NCBI RefSeq assembly: GCF_002954445.1
Contig: NZ_MQWA01000001.1
Coordinates: 3,505,156 to 3,569,155 of the forward strand
Direction: 5' to 3'
DNA length: 64,000 bases
Origin: Rubritalea profundi
GTDB taxonomy: Bacteria; Verrucomicrobiota; Verrucomicrobiia; Verrucomicrobiales; Akkermansiaceae
Position 1 is the stretch's first letter, and each line of letters opens with the position of its first letter. Positions 34,998 to 44,358 of this stretch are shown here, piece by piece. A program made the translations under genes and the position numbers. The notes below the pieces were generated by a model, which had not been told where the DNA came from, ran no database searches, and worked only from the letters and a program-made list of their open reading frames with translations.

Positions 34998-37900
34998 TTA
35001 TGCTGTTAGCTGGTGGAGTTGGAGTTCGGGGGTGGTCTCTTGGGCTAGCTGGTTGAGGTGGGAGTGGTGGGTGAAGATGAGGATTTGGGTCTTCTTGCTG
35101 AGTTCGGCTAGGACGGGGAGAAGGGCGCGGGTGCGTTGGTCATCGAAGGTCATCAGCAGGTCGTCTAGGATGAGGGGGATGGGTGTGTGCTTGTCGAGGT
35201 GGAGGTCGATGGCTGCTAGACGCAGGGCGAGGTAGAGTTGGTCGGCGGTGCCTTCGGATAGTCCTGCGGTGTGGACTTCTAGATTGTTGTCTCCCTCTCT
35301 GCGGAGGGCGACGAGCTGGGGTTTATCATTGTCATCTAACTGGGCGGCGACTCCGCTGTAGAGATTGCTGGTGAGGGCGCTGAAGTAGTGGGAGGTTTTT
35401 TCCATCATCGGGCCTTGAGACTTCTTGCGGAAGGCTTCGACTTGATCACGCAGGAAAGTGATGGCGTACTGCAGGCGGATGAAGCGCTCGGTGTCGGTGA
35501 CGAGGAGGGCTAAAGCATTGGCGGCGTCTTGTTTGTGGGCGGCAGCCGCGTCGCTGGCTTGCTGCAGCTCATTTTGCTGTTGCTTGAACTCGTCGAGCGC
35601 TTTGAGTGAGGTGTCGCGTTCGTGTTGTAGTGGCCGAGCTGCCGCTGACAGAGCTTCGAGTTCTTGCTGGAGTTGGTCGCGGTCGAGCCCGTCGAGTTCG
35701 GCAAAGAAGGAATCGAGCTCGGGCTGTTTGCTTTGGTCGGCGAGTGACTGGAGGGTGTCGCGCTGGGAGGCGAGTGCTTCGCTGAGTTTTGCCTTGGATT
35801 CGATTGCAAGGATGGCGGGTTCCATGGCATCGAGGTGATCGACCTGAGCTTGCTCGAGGAGTTTTTTAAGTTCTGCATCGAGGTCCTTGCTCTGGAGTTC
35901 GAGCTCGGGGAGTTTCCTTTCCTCGGCAGTGATGGAGTCCTGGATGGTGGATGCTTTGGTGTGTGCTTGCTGCGCTTGAGCGATGTGATGCTTGAGCTGG
36001 GGCACACTGAGGGTGGCATCCTCTGAACTTTCTTCAAGAAGCAGCTGAGTGAGCTCGCTGGCCTTGGAGTTGTAACTTTTGATCGCCTCTGTCTTCGATT
36101 CAATCTCCATGAGGCTGGTGTTGAAATCGATCGATTTTTGCTGAGCGAGGCTGCGCTTGTCGATGAGGTCGAGAACTTGGTCTGGATGCAGGTTCGCGGG
36201 GAAATCATCACTAGCGCAAAGGGTTGACCAGGACGACTGGGAGTCAGCGAGGGCTGACTCGGCGGAGTCGAACTTTTCGATTGCCGTTGTGCGTTTGAGT
36301 TGGGCGGATGCGAGCGCTGTCTGCGCTGCTTCTAGCTTTCCTTGGCCGCGGGTGGCTGCTTTGAATTCAGATTTGAGCGTTGAGAGCAGGGCGCGGAAGT
36401 TGCTGTCTTTGCTTTGCAGAGTGACCTGCATCTGGGCGATGAGGTCTTGGCTGAGGTCGCTGTGTTTTTGAATTTTCCGCTGGAGTTCGTTGAGGTCTTC
36501 GATGGAAGAACACAGCTCTAGCCACTGGGATCTCCATTGGAGGAGGTCGGTAGGTGACTGTGGGTTCACAGGGATGGCGGCGCAGCGTGCTTGCCAGGCT
36601 GTGGACCATTTTTCGAGGTCGGTGAGGACTTCTTGTTTGTAGCGCTCTGAGTTTTGTTTTTTCAGAGTGAGTGTCTCGATTTTGACGAGATGGGTCTCCG
36701 CTTTCGCTATGTTTTCAGCATTGCTGTGAAGGGCGTCGGCGATGGTGTCTGCTAGCTTGACCGATGCGCTGAGCTGAGTGATAGCGTCGTCAGGAAGGCT
36801 CATGTCGGCAGTGATGTTGGCACTGATCTGGCTGAGTTGGCCGTCTCTGTTTTCGCGAGCTTTGGTGAGGTCGGCCTGGCTGTAGATGGCAGCCTGCGCC
36901 TTGAGGCTATCGAGTTGGGTTTGCTCGGTCGCTAGTTCTTCATCGTAGTCTTCGATTTTTTGTTGGTGCGACTGGAGTTTTTCTAGCAGATCGTTTTCTC
37001 GCTCTAATTCTTGCTTGATAGATGCCTCACTGGGAACTGCGAGTGTGGGAATGTCGTCTTCCGTAATATCAAGATTGAGCTGAGAAATGAGAATTTCTTT
37101 ACTGCGGTTGAGACCCTGGGCTTGCTCTTCTCTGTCCTCTTGGTGAGGGAATTCGGCAGCATGAGTTTCGCACTGCTGGATGAGGTCTTCTAGTGCGGTG
37201 GTGTCGGAGCTATTCGAGAAGCATTGCAGGTCGTCATGGTATTGGGCAATGTTGGACTCGATCTCTGCGAGTTCGGACTCGGCGATTTGTCTGCGGAGTT
37301 CTTGCTTGCTGAGAGCTTGGGCGAGTTGCTTGAACTGGCTGTGTTGCTTTTCTGAAATAGTGCTGAGCTGGGAGATTCGGTCGGACGAGTCGAGTTCGAG
37401 TTGTTCGGAATAGAGCTGGAGGGTGGACTCTAGGGATTCGATTTCACGCTGCAGGTGGTCGACAGCTTCAAGGTTCGCCAGGTAGGTTTCGAAGCCATTG
37501 CTGAGTGCTTCGACGTCGGCTTTGTGTTGTAGGGCTTCATCGCTTCTAGGGATGTTTGCTAGATCTTGTTGTTGGTCGGCAATCATCTGCTGCTGAATCT
37601 GCAGACTGCGGCTGAGATCTTTCTGCTGAGCGAGTGTGCTGCGGAAGCGTGGGATAAAATCCGAGCTGACTTCCGGGGCTGTGTTTTCCGAGAGTTCCTT
37701 GCTGAGTTGGAGGAACTTGCTGTAGGTAGGCAGGGCGCTGGTGAGGTTGCTGAGCTTGACTGCGCGCGAGCGATTTCCGCTGAGGCCTTGGTCGATGTTT
37801 TCGAACTCTGCTTGCGCTAATTTGATGTCTTTGAGAAGTGCGTTCCAGGTGGTGACCTTGGTGGCGCTAGATTTCGCTAGTTTTTCACCTTCCTTGTAGG

Positions 37901-38462
37901 CTTTAAGCGCTGGAAGGATGGTCTTGTTCTTTGAGCCAGAACCTTTGTAGAGAGAGTCAGCTTCGGTTTCTAACTTGGTGATGGCAGCTTCGATCGGGGT
38001 GCCGCCGAGGCTGGCTGAGAAGAGCTGGGTGCCGAGGTCACCCTCACCTGAGAGTAATGCGCCAGCCCCATCGCGCAGTGATTGGGTGTCGAGTCCGAAC
38101 ATGTTGTCGAAGAACTCGCCATTGACGGTGCCGAGGAAGGCTTCTAGATGAGCTTCGTCGATGGTGTTTCCTTGGGTATCGAGTAGGGTGTTCTTGTTTC
38201 CCTTTTTACGGAGGAAACTGAATTTGTTGGTGTCGTTAGAGACAGTGCCGCCGATGCGCAGTTTAGTGTTGTCGTGGACGAAGTTGTCTTTTGACTGCAC
38301 TGGGATGCCGAAGAACATCTGATGGATGCCGCGGAGCAGTGAGCTCTTGCCCGCTTCATTGGCTCCGTAGACGAGGTGGATGTCGTGGCCGTTTTTTACG
38401 AAATCGCGGGAGAAGTCGGTGAACGGGCCAAAGGCTGGAATGTGAATGGTGTCGAATCGCAT
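34998..38462 (-). CDS. YhaN/SbcC-like AAA ATPase
   Basis: The 1154-residue protein begins MRFDTIHIPAFGPFTDF and has Walker A YGANEAGKSSLLRG near residue 35, a long coiled-coil central region, and at the C-terminus LSEGTADQLYLALRLAA (signature-like) and PLILDDLLMTFDDQRTR (Walker B), then QILIFTHHSHL. This is the SMC/SbcC-type nuclease-associated ATPase architecture of YhaN. It lies 61 bp downstream of the YhaO/SbcD-like nuclease gene on the same strand, so the pair acts as an Mre11-Rad50-like DNA end-processing complex. The length fits YhaN rather than shorter RecF-type proteins. Confidence 0.88.
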   Translation of the reverse strand: MRFDTIHIPAFGPFTDFSRDFVKNGHDIHLVYGANEAGKSSLLRGIHQMFFGIPVQSKDNFVHDNTKLRIGGTVSNDTNKFSFLRKKGNKNTLLDTQGNTIDEAHLEAFLGTVNGEFFDNMFGLDTQSLRDGAGALLSGEGDLGTQLFSASLGGTPIEAAITKLETEADSLYKGSGSKNKTILPALKAYKEGEKLAKSSATKVTTWNALLKDIKLAQAEFENIDQGLSGNRSRAVKLSNLTSALPTYSKFLQLSKELSENTAPEVSSDFIPRFRSTLAQQKDLSRSLQIQQQMIADQQQDLANIPRSDEALQHKADVEALSNGFETYLANLEAVDHLQREIESLESTLQLYSEQLELDSSDRISQLSTISEKQHSQFKQLAQALSKQELRRQIAESELAEIESNIAQYHDDLQCFSNSSDTTALEDLIQQCETHAAEFPHQEDREEQAQGLNRSKEILISQLNLDITEDDIPTLAVPSEASIKQELERENDLLEKLQSHQQKIEDYDEELATEQTQLDSLKAQAAIYSQADLTKARENRDGQLSQISANITADMSLPDDAITQLSASVKLADTIADALHSNAENIAKAETHLVKIETLTLKKQNSERYKQEVLTDLEKWSTAWQARCAAIPVNPQSPTDLLQWRSQWLELCSSIEDLNELQRKIQKHSDLSQDLIAQMQVTLQSKDSNFRALLSTLKSEFKAATRGQGKLEAAQTALASAQLKRTTAIEKFDSAESALADSQSSWSTLCASDDFPANLHPDQVLDLIDKRSLAQQKSIDFNTSLMEIESKTEAIKSYNSKASELTQLLLEESSEDATLSVPQLKHHIAQAQQAHTKASTIQDSITAEERKLPELELQSKDLDAELKKLLEQAQVDHLDAMEPAILAIESKAKLSEALASQRDTLQSLADQSKQPELDSFFAELDGLDRDQLQQELEALSAAARPLQHERDTSLKALDEFKQQQNELQQASDAAAAHKQDAANALALLVTDTERFIRLQYAITFLRDQVEAFRKKSQGPMMEKTSHYFSALTSNLYSGVAAQLDDNDKPQLVALRREGDNNLEVHTAGLSEGTADQLYLALRLAAIDLHLDKHTPIPLILDDLLMTFDDQRTRALLPVLAELSKKTQILIFTHHSHLNQLAQETTPELQLHQLTA

Positions 38463-38522
38463 GTGGGAAGATTTCAGGTTTCAGTGTTCAGATCTGGGGA
38501 TGATGAAACTGCCAGTGTGAGG

Positions 38523-39764
38523 TTAGTGAGCGCTACTCGAAATGCTTTGGAGGACGATGGCGGTGACATCTTCTTTGAGTTGTTCGTCATCCTCTGTAGC
38601 GAGTACGCTTTGGAGGTCTTGACTCTCGATGCCTTTGAGCTTTTCACTTAGCTGAGCCACTGGGGCGGGGACTTGTGCTGGTGTGAAATGGTCAAGAGCT
38701 TCGAGAACGAGCTTGGTGAGGTCGTCGCGCTCCGCAAGTTCCTGTGGGTCATAGGTGGGCTTTGTTTTGATCCGTAGACGCTCGAACCAGATCCGTTCGT
38801 CCTCTATTTCTGCCGCGATGCTGACGCATTCGGCCTGCCATTGGGTGAGGTCTGCGTGGAGTTGGTCGTGCAGGGCTGAGTCTCCTGTGAGGGTGATGCG
38901 GAGAGCGAGAAGACGTTCGTTCGCTTCAGCTAGGGCTACTTCGATAGACTGGGTGATTGACTTCCGCACTTCGTCAGAATCGGATAGATCGCTGATGTCG
39001 ATTTCTAGAGCTTGCCAGCGCACCACGTCAGTGACTTCGAAGGTGGCCTTTTTGATGGTGAGGTTTTCGTCGACCTCGATGAGGTAGCACCCCCGCTCGC
39101 CGGTCTCCTTGATGTGACGTCCTTGTGGGTTTCCGCTGTAGATGATGTGTGGGGACTCGTGGACGATCGTGTGTTGGTGGATGTGACCGAGCGCCCAGTA
39201 ATCGTAGCTTTTTTCCGTAAGGTCGCTGATGGAGCATGGGGCATAAGTGTCGTGCTCTGGGTTGCCAGCTAAACTAGTGTGGAGCATGCCGATGTTGAAA
39301 TGCTCGGGAATGGCTACCGGGTATTCCAAGGCTAGGTTCTCAGGCACACTCTGAGTGGCAAATCCTTGACCGTGGATAGCGACGGGGAGACCGTCGATGA
39401 TGACTGTTTCAGGCTTCTTCGTCGAGAGAGTCGTCACGTTCGAAGGCGGCTTGAGGCTCTTGGTTATTTTAGAGGCGGCATCGTGATTGCCGCTGATTAG
39501 ATAGACGGGGATGTTAGCTTCATTCAATCGGCTCATCTGCTTGTTGAAGAAGAGGCCGGTGCTGTAGTCTGGCCAGTCGCCATCGTAGAGGTCGCCAGCG
39601 ATGAGTACGAAGTCTACTTCTCTATAAAGAGCGAGTTTGACTAGGTTTTCGAGAGCCCGACGGGTGGCACCACGGATCTGCTCGATAGGTGCCTCAGCGT
39701 GTTGATTGAGCCCTCGAAGTGGACTGTCGAGGTGAATGTCAGCGGTGTGTAGGAAGGAAAACAT
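38523..39764 (-). CDS. YhaO/SbcD-like DNA repair exonuclease
   Basis: The 413-residue calcineurin-like phosphoesterase starts FSFLHTADIHLDSPLRGL and continues with VLIAGDLYDGDWPDYS, YLISGNHDAASKI, IGMLHTSLAG and YWALGHIHQHT, which supply the whole D-x-H ... GD ... GNHD ... H ... GHxH metal site. It is therefore a Mn-dependent Mre11/SbcD-type nuclease. The YhaN-like gene follows 61 bp downstream. Its C-terminal part is presumably the ATPase-binding region. Confidence 0.9.
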   Translation of the reverse strand: MFSFLHTADIHLDSPLRGLNQHAEAPIEQIRGATRRALENLVKLALYREVDFVLIAGDLYDGDWPDYSTGLFFNKQMSRLNEANIPVYLISGNHDAASKITKSLKPPSNVTTLSTKKPETVIIDGLPVAIHGQGFATQSVPENLALEYPVAIPEHFNIGMLHTSLAGNPEHDTYAPCSISDLTEKSYDYWALGHIHQHTIVHESPHIIYSGNPQGRHIKETGERGCYLIEVDENLTIKKATFEVTDVVRWQALEIDISDLSDSDEVRKSITQSIEVALAEANERLLALRITLTGDSALHDQLHADLTQWQAECVSIAAEIEDERIWFERLRIKTKPTYDPQELAERDDLTKLVLEALDHFTPAQVPAPVAQLSEKLKGIESQDLQSVLATEDDEQLKEDVTAIVLQSISSSAH

Positions 39765-39998
39765 GGGGAAAGTTGACGAATGCTAAGCGTAGCAAACGGA
39801 TGCTGGGGTGTATCAGTTTGTGAACGACTGTACCAAGAGGAAAGTAGAGAGGGGATGGGGCTGTGTTGGAGGTGTCTTTAATAGTGTGACTTGTGTCTAT
39901 TTTAAACTTTGTTTTGCGTAGCTGGAGGTAGCCTTTGGAGGCTAAGAGCCAGTCGGACTTACCTACCTCTCAACTTTAAAATCTGCTAGAGTTCGCGC

Positions 39999-40529
39999 AT
40001 GGCTGAGAGATTCGTAATTATAGGCTCCGACACCTGCGTTATGCGCAAAAGTAAAACTGCAGCCTATACCCAAAGTATCAATCCTCAAGCCAGTGTCGAC
40101 GCCGGCGGCAGCTACCTCATCGTGAGGAAACACATCAGCCAGTGTTCAAGTGACTCAAACGAACTACTCCCAGCCTACGAGGCGATTGAACACTTAACAA
40201 AAGAAACCAACTGCGAAATCTACCTCACAGTCCACCTTGAAGACGCATACAACGAGTGCAGCTAGATTACCGCACAGAAATCTCCAAGGTGAAGAAAAAC
40301 CTCAGCAACGAAACCCATCTCAGGATGCGGGATAAACTCAGCAGCGAAGACGGAAAATTAATTTACAAACTTCAATCCCAAACCATAGAAACCATTTTTG
40401 GAATCATCAAAGCAGACATTGGCTTTCGTGGCTTTCGACTCCGAGGATTCAAAAAAATGGCAGGCGAATGGGAACTGTCTGTCTAGCCTACAACTGCAAA
40501 CGCCTGCATGAAATGCTCCAAGTGAGTTA
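39999..40529 (+). mobile_element. IS1182-type transposase remnant
   Basis: Two broken pieces are recognisable. The first contains INPQASVDAGGSYLIV and SQCSSDSNELLPAYEAIEHL, which is the catalytic-domain block of IS1182-family transposases. The second contains ETIFGIIKADIGFRGF then RGFKKMAGEWELSV, followed in another frame by AYNCKRLHEMLQVS, the usual C-terminus. Sequence around the join is degraded and frameshifted, and no transposase start or intact terminal repeats were found. It is a relic next to oriC. Confidence 0.75.
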
Positions 40530-41190
40530 ACGAGTAAAGAGACTAATCGAACACTCCGCTCGCGATAAAACCTCCCTAGAACGCTTAAAATCATGCTAAA
40601 CTGCCAAAATATCACCGTGGGTTCAGTCTATAGCGCAGAAATCTCCCTCATTCGAAATGAGGTGGAAAACCCTCTAGTAAATTTAATTTTCAGCAAATAA
40701 ACCTAACTCAGACAGACTCTTGATACTTGAGTCCGATGAATTTTAAATTGGGCCTCAAAACCTGTCGTGTCCGCGGTTTCTAACTATCCTAAGTGGTTAT
40801 CCGCTCGAGTGCTGTGGTGGAGTAATTTTTTTTAAGCGTAAAATTTATATTTAGTTACGCCTATTTTTTTTTCAAAAAAAATTCCGTTAGAATATGTTCA
40901 AGTGCGCTTTAATCATTGAGAACTAAGGCATTCGTAGGTTTTTCAATGACTTGTGAACGGTCGTTAAAAGTTAGTTTAGAGAAGTTAATGATCGGTCTCG
41001 TCAAGCCTCTAAAAAAAAATACCCGTGGAACCCTTGTGGAAACTCTAAAAACTTTTTTGGATAGTTCCTAGTTTTAAAAAGTTTTTCCAACCGAGGGAAT
41101 GTATGTGTATAAACTCGGTCACATCGCAGTAGGAATCCTTATCCTACTCAAGCCTCAGGAAAGAATACTACACGAGCGGAAGCTACCAAA
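40530..41190. other. Putative oriC upstream of dnaA
   Basis: About 660 bp without a gene. One perfect TTATNCACA DnaA box (TGTGTATAA on the plus strand, 41104-41112) and weaker candidates (TTATCCGCT at 40797-40805, TGTGGAAAC at 41035-41043) are visible. An AT-rich block (40823-40895, long T and A runs) could be the unwinding element. Genes diverge away from it (minus on the left, plus on the right), as expected at an origin. A CCTCATT-CGA-AATGAGG hairpin at 40646-40662 may belong to the IS relic. Confidence 0.5.
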
Positions 41191-42618
41191 ATGCCCGAAA
41201 TAAAAATCAAACCCACCGACCTATCATATGCATCAAAAATTACTACTCCCAGTACAGCAGACCAAACGATCTGGAACGCCGTTTCCGGACATCTGCAAGA
41301 GCTGCTAAGTCCAGACGCCTACCAGCGCTGGTTTGACGGTGCGGCTTGTGGCGAGATTTCACAGAATGAAATCAGAATAGCAGTGCCAAGTGACATCCAC
41401 CAAGTTTGGATTGAAACGAACTTCATGCCTGAACTTCAGTCAGCAGTTTCAAAAGTTCTCGATGCGACCGTTGTTGCCAGAGTTTGTGTTGCAGGCTCAG
41501 AAGAGATGTCCTCGGGCGATTCTGATGAGAATGGCTCACAGTCCGGTCTCTCGATGCCAGCTGCCGACAAAGCGAACCTCAATAAGAAGCTTAAGGGAGT
41601 AGGCCTGAACCCGCTCTTCAACTTCAAGCGCTTTGTTGTAGGACAGAATAGTGAGTTTGCTCACGCTGCCTGTACCGCCGTCGCTTCAGGATCTGGAGTT
41701 TCTTATAATCCACTTTTCATCCACGGTAGCTCAGGGCTCGGTAAAACTCATTTGATGCAGTCTGTGGGGAACCGCATGCTCTCGGAAAATCCCAATGCCA
41801 AGGTGGTCTACCTCACCAGTGAAAAGTTCACTAACGAGTTTATCGATGCGGTGAAGAAAGGGGACCTCGAAAAGTTCCGTCGCAGGTATCGCAAAGCTGA
41901 TGTTCTCCTCATCGATGATATTCAGTTTCTCGCAGGTAAAGAGCGCTCACAAGAAGAATTCTTCCACACCTTCAACACATTACTCGATCTCCAGAGTCAG
42001 ATTGTCCTTACTAGTGACCGTCCAGCATGTGAGATCAAGAATTTTGAGCCACGTCTCATTTCTCGTTTTGAGAGTGGACTGACTGTAGAGACGCAGACTC
42101 CTCGCATGGAGACTCGTGTAGCGATTCTTCGTAAGAAGATGGATGACTGGGATGTGAAACTCTCAGACGAAGTTATCCGCTTCTTAGCAGAGCGCATTCG
42201 CAGTAACGTGCGCCGCCTAGAAGGTGCGCTCGTGAGACTAGCAACGTATGCGTCGCTCGGTGGCACATCGATCACTATCGAACGAGCAGAAACACTTCTC
42301 CGCGACATTTTACGCGAAGAAGGGTCTAAGCAGGTCAGTATTGATGCTATTCAGAAAGCAGTTTCAGAGCACTTCGATATTCGTCTTGCGGATATGAGTA
42401 GCAGACGCCGCCCAGCAAATATTGCATTTGCCCGGCAGGTTGCCATGTACCTTAGTCGAAAGATGACTCAGTCTTCTTTGATGGAGATTGGCGACGCTTT
42501 TGGCGGTCGCGATCACGGGACCGTGATCCACGCAGTAAAGAAAGTGGAGCAGCGCATTGGTAATGAATCAATGGTGCGCGACACTGTAGACTTGCTCGAT
42601 GCAATGCTACAGCGCTAG
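41191..42618 (+). CDS. dnaA: Chromosomal replication initiator protein DnaA
   Basis: The 475-residue initiator has domain I at the N-terminus (LQELLSPDAYQRWFDGAAC), Walker A HGSSGLGKTHL near residue 178, Walker B DVLLIDDIQFLAGKERSQEE near 240, and the domain IV signature GRDHGTVIHAVKKVE near 439. RRPANIAFARQVAMYLSRKM also fits domain IV. It binds oriC boxes upstream and loads the helicase. A terminator follows 29 bp after the stop. Expected length; no anomaly. Confidence 0.97.
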   Translation: MPEIKIKPTDLSYASKITTPSTADQTIWNAVSGHLQELLSPDAYQRWFDGAACGEISQNEIRIAVPSDIHQVWIETNFMPELQSAVSKVLDATVVARVCVAGSEEMSSGDSDENGSQSGLSMPAADKANLNKKLKGVGLNPLFNFKRFVVGQNSEFAHAACTAVASGSGVSYNPLFIHGSSGLGKTHLMQSVGNRMLSENPNAKVVYLTSEKFTNEFIDAVKKGDLEKFRRRYRKADVLLIDDIQFLAGKERSQEEFFHTFNTLLDLQSQIVLTSDRPACEIKNFEPRLISRFESGLTVETQTPRMETRVAILRKKMDDWDVKLSDEVIRFLAERIRSNVRRLEGALVRLATYASLGGTSITIERAETLLRDILREEGSKQVSIDAIQKAVSEHFDIRLADMSSRRRPANIAFARQVAMYLSRKMTQSSLMEIGDAFGGRDHGTVIHAVKKVEQRIGNESMVRDTVDLLDAMLQR

Positions 42619-42646
42619 TGGTCTCACTCACACATACATTTTAACT

Positions 42647-42680
42647 AAAGAGGTCATCGTTCGCGAGGGCCTCTTTTTTT
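42647..42680 (+). terminator. Terminator after dnaA
   Basis: AAAGAGG and CCTCTTT pair around a 16-nt interior and a T tract of seven follows, 29 bp after the dnaA stop. The remainder of the 312-bp gap to dnaN has no gene; a partial ACCA..TGGT inverted repeat occurs near 42778. Confidence 0.8.
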
Positions 42681-42931
42681 GGAGGGTAGCCTCTGAGGTG
42701 GTTCCCAGCGATGACTACTGTTGTGGAACATTTACATTTCTAAAATCGTTAGGGTATTCACACTCTAAAGTAACATACCATATATTGTGGTGTTGCGAGT
42801 AAATGTAGCCATATAGAGCAAAAGTGGTGGTTTGTTCTAAATGGGACTTGCGTTTGCTGGGGGAAAGTTCAATTTAATCCCGAACATCACTTCTTCCTAA
42901 TTCTCGGGGAGAATAACCAACGGCCAAACTC

Positions 42932-44029
42932 ATGAAATTTACTATTTCCAAGCAGTCTTTTCTCGATGCTCTCCAGCAGGTGCAGCACGTGGTAAGTAAC
43001 CGCACAACTCTTCCTATTCTATCAAACGTATTGATCGAGGCTAAGGGGAGTGAACTCAAACTTACCACCACAGACCTCGATGTTGGAGTGAGTGGTTCAG
43101 TCATGGCTGATGTTGAAAAGGAAGGTGCTACTACTCTCCCAGCAAAACGTCTCGTTAGCATTATCCGTGAGCTGCCAGCTGAGAATGTTGAAATATCAGT
43201 CGATAGTAAAAACTACGCGAGCATTAAGTCTGGCCCATCATTTTTCAAGATCATTGGTCTAGGTGAAGATGAGTTCCCACCACTTCCAAAGTTTGAAGAG
43301 GCAAAGGAGTACAAGATGTCTCAAGAAGTTCTCTTAGATTCTCTGAAGAAAACATCCTACGCCATTTCTACCGACGAGACACGTTACGTTCTCAATGGTA
43401 TTTACACTTCATTTAAAGATGGAAAAATCACACTTGTTGCAACCGACGGCCGTCGTCTTGCAATGGTTGAGAACGATCTAGAGTTCCCATCCAGCCACGA
43501 AGCTGATGTGATTATCCCGTCTAAAGCAGTTCAGGAACTCCAGCGTCTTTTGACCGACAAAGGTGATGTTATCATCCGCCTTACTGACAGCCAGGTAGCT
43601 TTTGAAATCAATGGAAGCCTCTTGGTCTCTAAGTTGATCGAAGGTAACTACCCTAACTACCGTCAGGTTATTCCAAACAATACATCTGAGCGAATCCAGG
43701 TAGGCCGCGAAGCCTTCCTCGAAACCGTCCGCCGCGTTTCATTGATTGCTTCAGATAAGTCTAACTCAGTGAAGCTAGCATTCGGCGCTAACAGCATCGA
43801 TGTCATGGCAAATACCCAAGACATTGGTGAAGCTACCGAGCGTATCGATGTGACCTATGGTGGTGCTGAGTTTGCCATCGCATTCAACCCAGAATTCCTC
43901 ATGGCTCCTTTGAAGAACCTAGACACTCAAGATGTCTACCTCGATCTTATTGATGAAATGAGTCCAGGTGTCATCCGTATCGATGGCTCCTTCCTCTACG
44001 TCATCATGCCAATGCGTGTGACTAACTAA
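42932..44029 (+). CDS. dnaN: DNA polymerase III beta subunit (sliding clamp)
   Basis: The 365-residue clamp has the three-domain repeat pattern: MKFTISKQSFLDALQQVQ and TTDLDVGVSGSV in domain I, LDSLKKTSYAISTDETRYVL, LVATDGRRLAM in II, and FLETVRRVSLIASDKSNSVK, GGAEFAIAFNPEFLMAPLK with the C-terminal VIMPMRVTN in III. It tethers DNA polymerase III to DNA. dnaN follows dnaA with the conserved order. The piece of an acyltransferase starts almost immediately after its stop. Confidence 0.97.
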   Translation: MKFTISKQSFLDALQQVQHVVSNRTTLPILSNVLIEAKGSELKLTTTDLDVGVSGSVMADVEKEGATTLPAKRLVSIIRELPAENVEISVDSKNYASIKSGPSFFKIIGLGEDEFPPLPKFEEAKEYKMSQEVLLDSLKKTSYAISTDETRYVLNGIYTSFKDGKITLVATDGRRLAMVENDLEFPSSHEADVIIPSKAVQELQRLLTDKGDVIIRLTDSQVAFEINGSLLVSKLIEGNYPNYRQVIPNNTSERIQVGREAFLETVRRVSLIASDKSNSVKLAFGANSIDVMANTQDIGEATERIDVTYGGAEFAIAFNPEFLMAPLKNLDTQDVYLDLIDEMSPGVIRIDGSFLYVIMPMRVTN

Positions 44030-44033
44030 TCTA

Positions 44034-44309
44034 CTCAGCTGGCTGATGATCTTCGGCTGTATTGGCTTTTTCCGTGAAAAGCTCTCCCAACCATCCCCGA
44101 AAATGCGCTACCTATCAGACGCCTCCTACTGGCTCTATCTCGCGCACCTCCCGCTGGTATTTGGCCTCCAACTCGCGCTCCAAGACTAGCCGCTATCCTG
44201 CTGGGTTAAATTCCCCCTCGTCAACCTCTTCAGCTTTACCCTCCTCCTCCTCAGCTACGATTATATGGTTAGAGGTAAAATTGTAGGCAAGCTATTAAAT
44301 GGAAAATAG
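44034..44309 (+). pseudogene. Acyltransferase-3 family C-terminal fragment
   Basis: Translation in one frame from just after the dnaN stop reads SWLMIFGCIGFFREKLSQ, then KMRYLSDASYWLYLAHLPLV, FGLQLALQD, an in-frame TAG, and WVKFPLVNLFSFTLLLLSYD..GKLLNGK ending in TAG. This is the last two membrane helices and tail of an acyltransferase family 3 (OpgC/NodX-like) protein. The TAG stands where relatives have Trp (DWPL). No start or catalytic N-terminal half exists nearby, so it is a relic left by a deletion. Confidence 0.7.
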
Positions 44310-44358
44310 GACATAGAATTCCCTTACTCCGCGTCACAGTTGCGAGTAATAGTACTCT

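Noticed and set aside
35458-36026. Plus-strand Cys/Ser-rich frames within the YhaN-like gene
   Set aside because: Antisense shadows of the coiled-coil region.
44062-44286. 74-codon frame after dnaN
   Set aside because: A different frame carries the recognisable acyltransferase tail; this one is Ser/Arg-rich noise.
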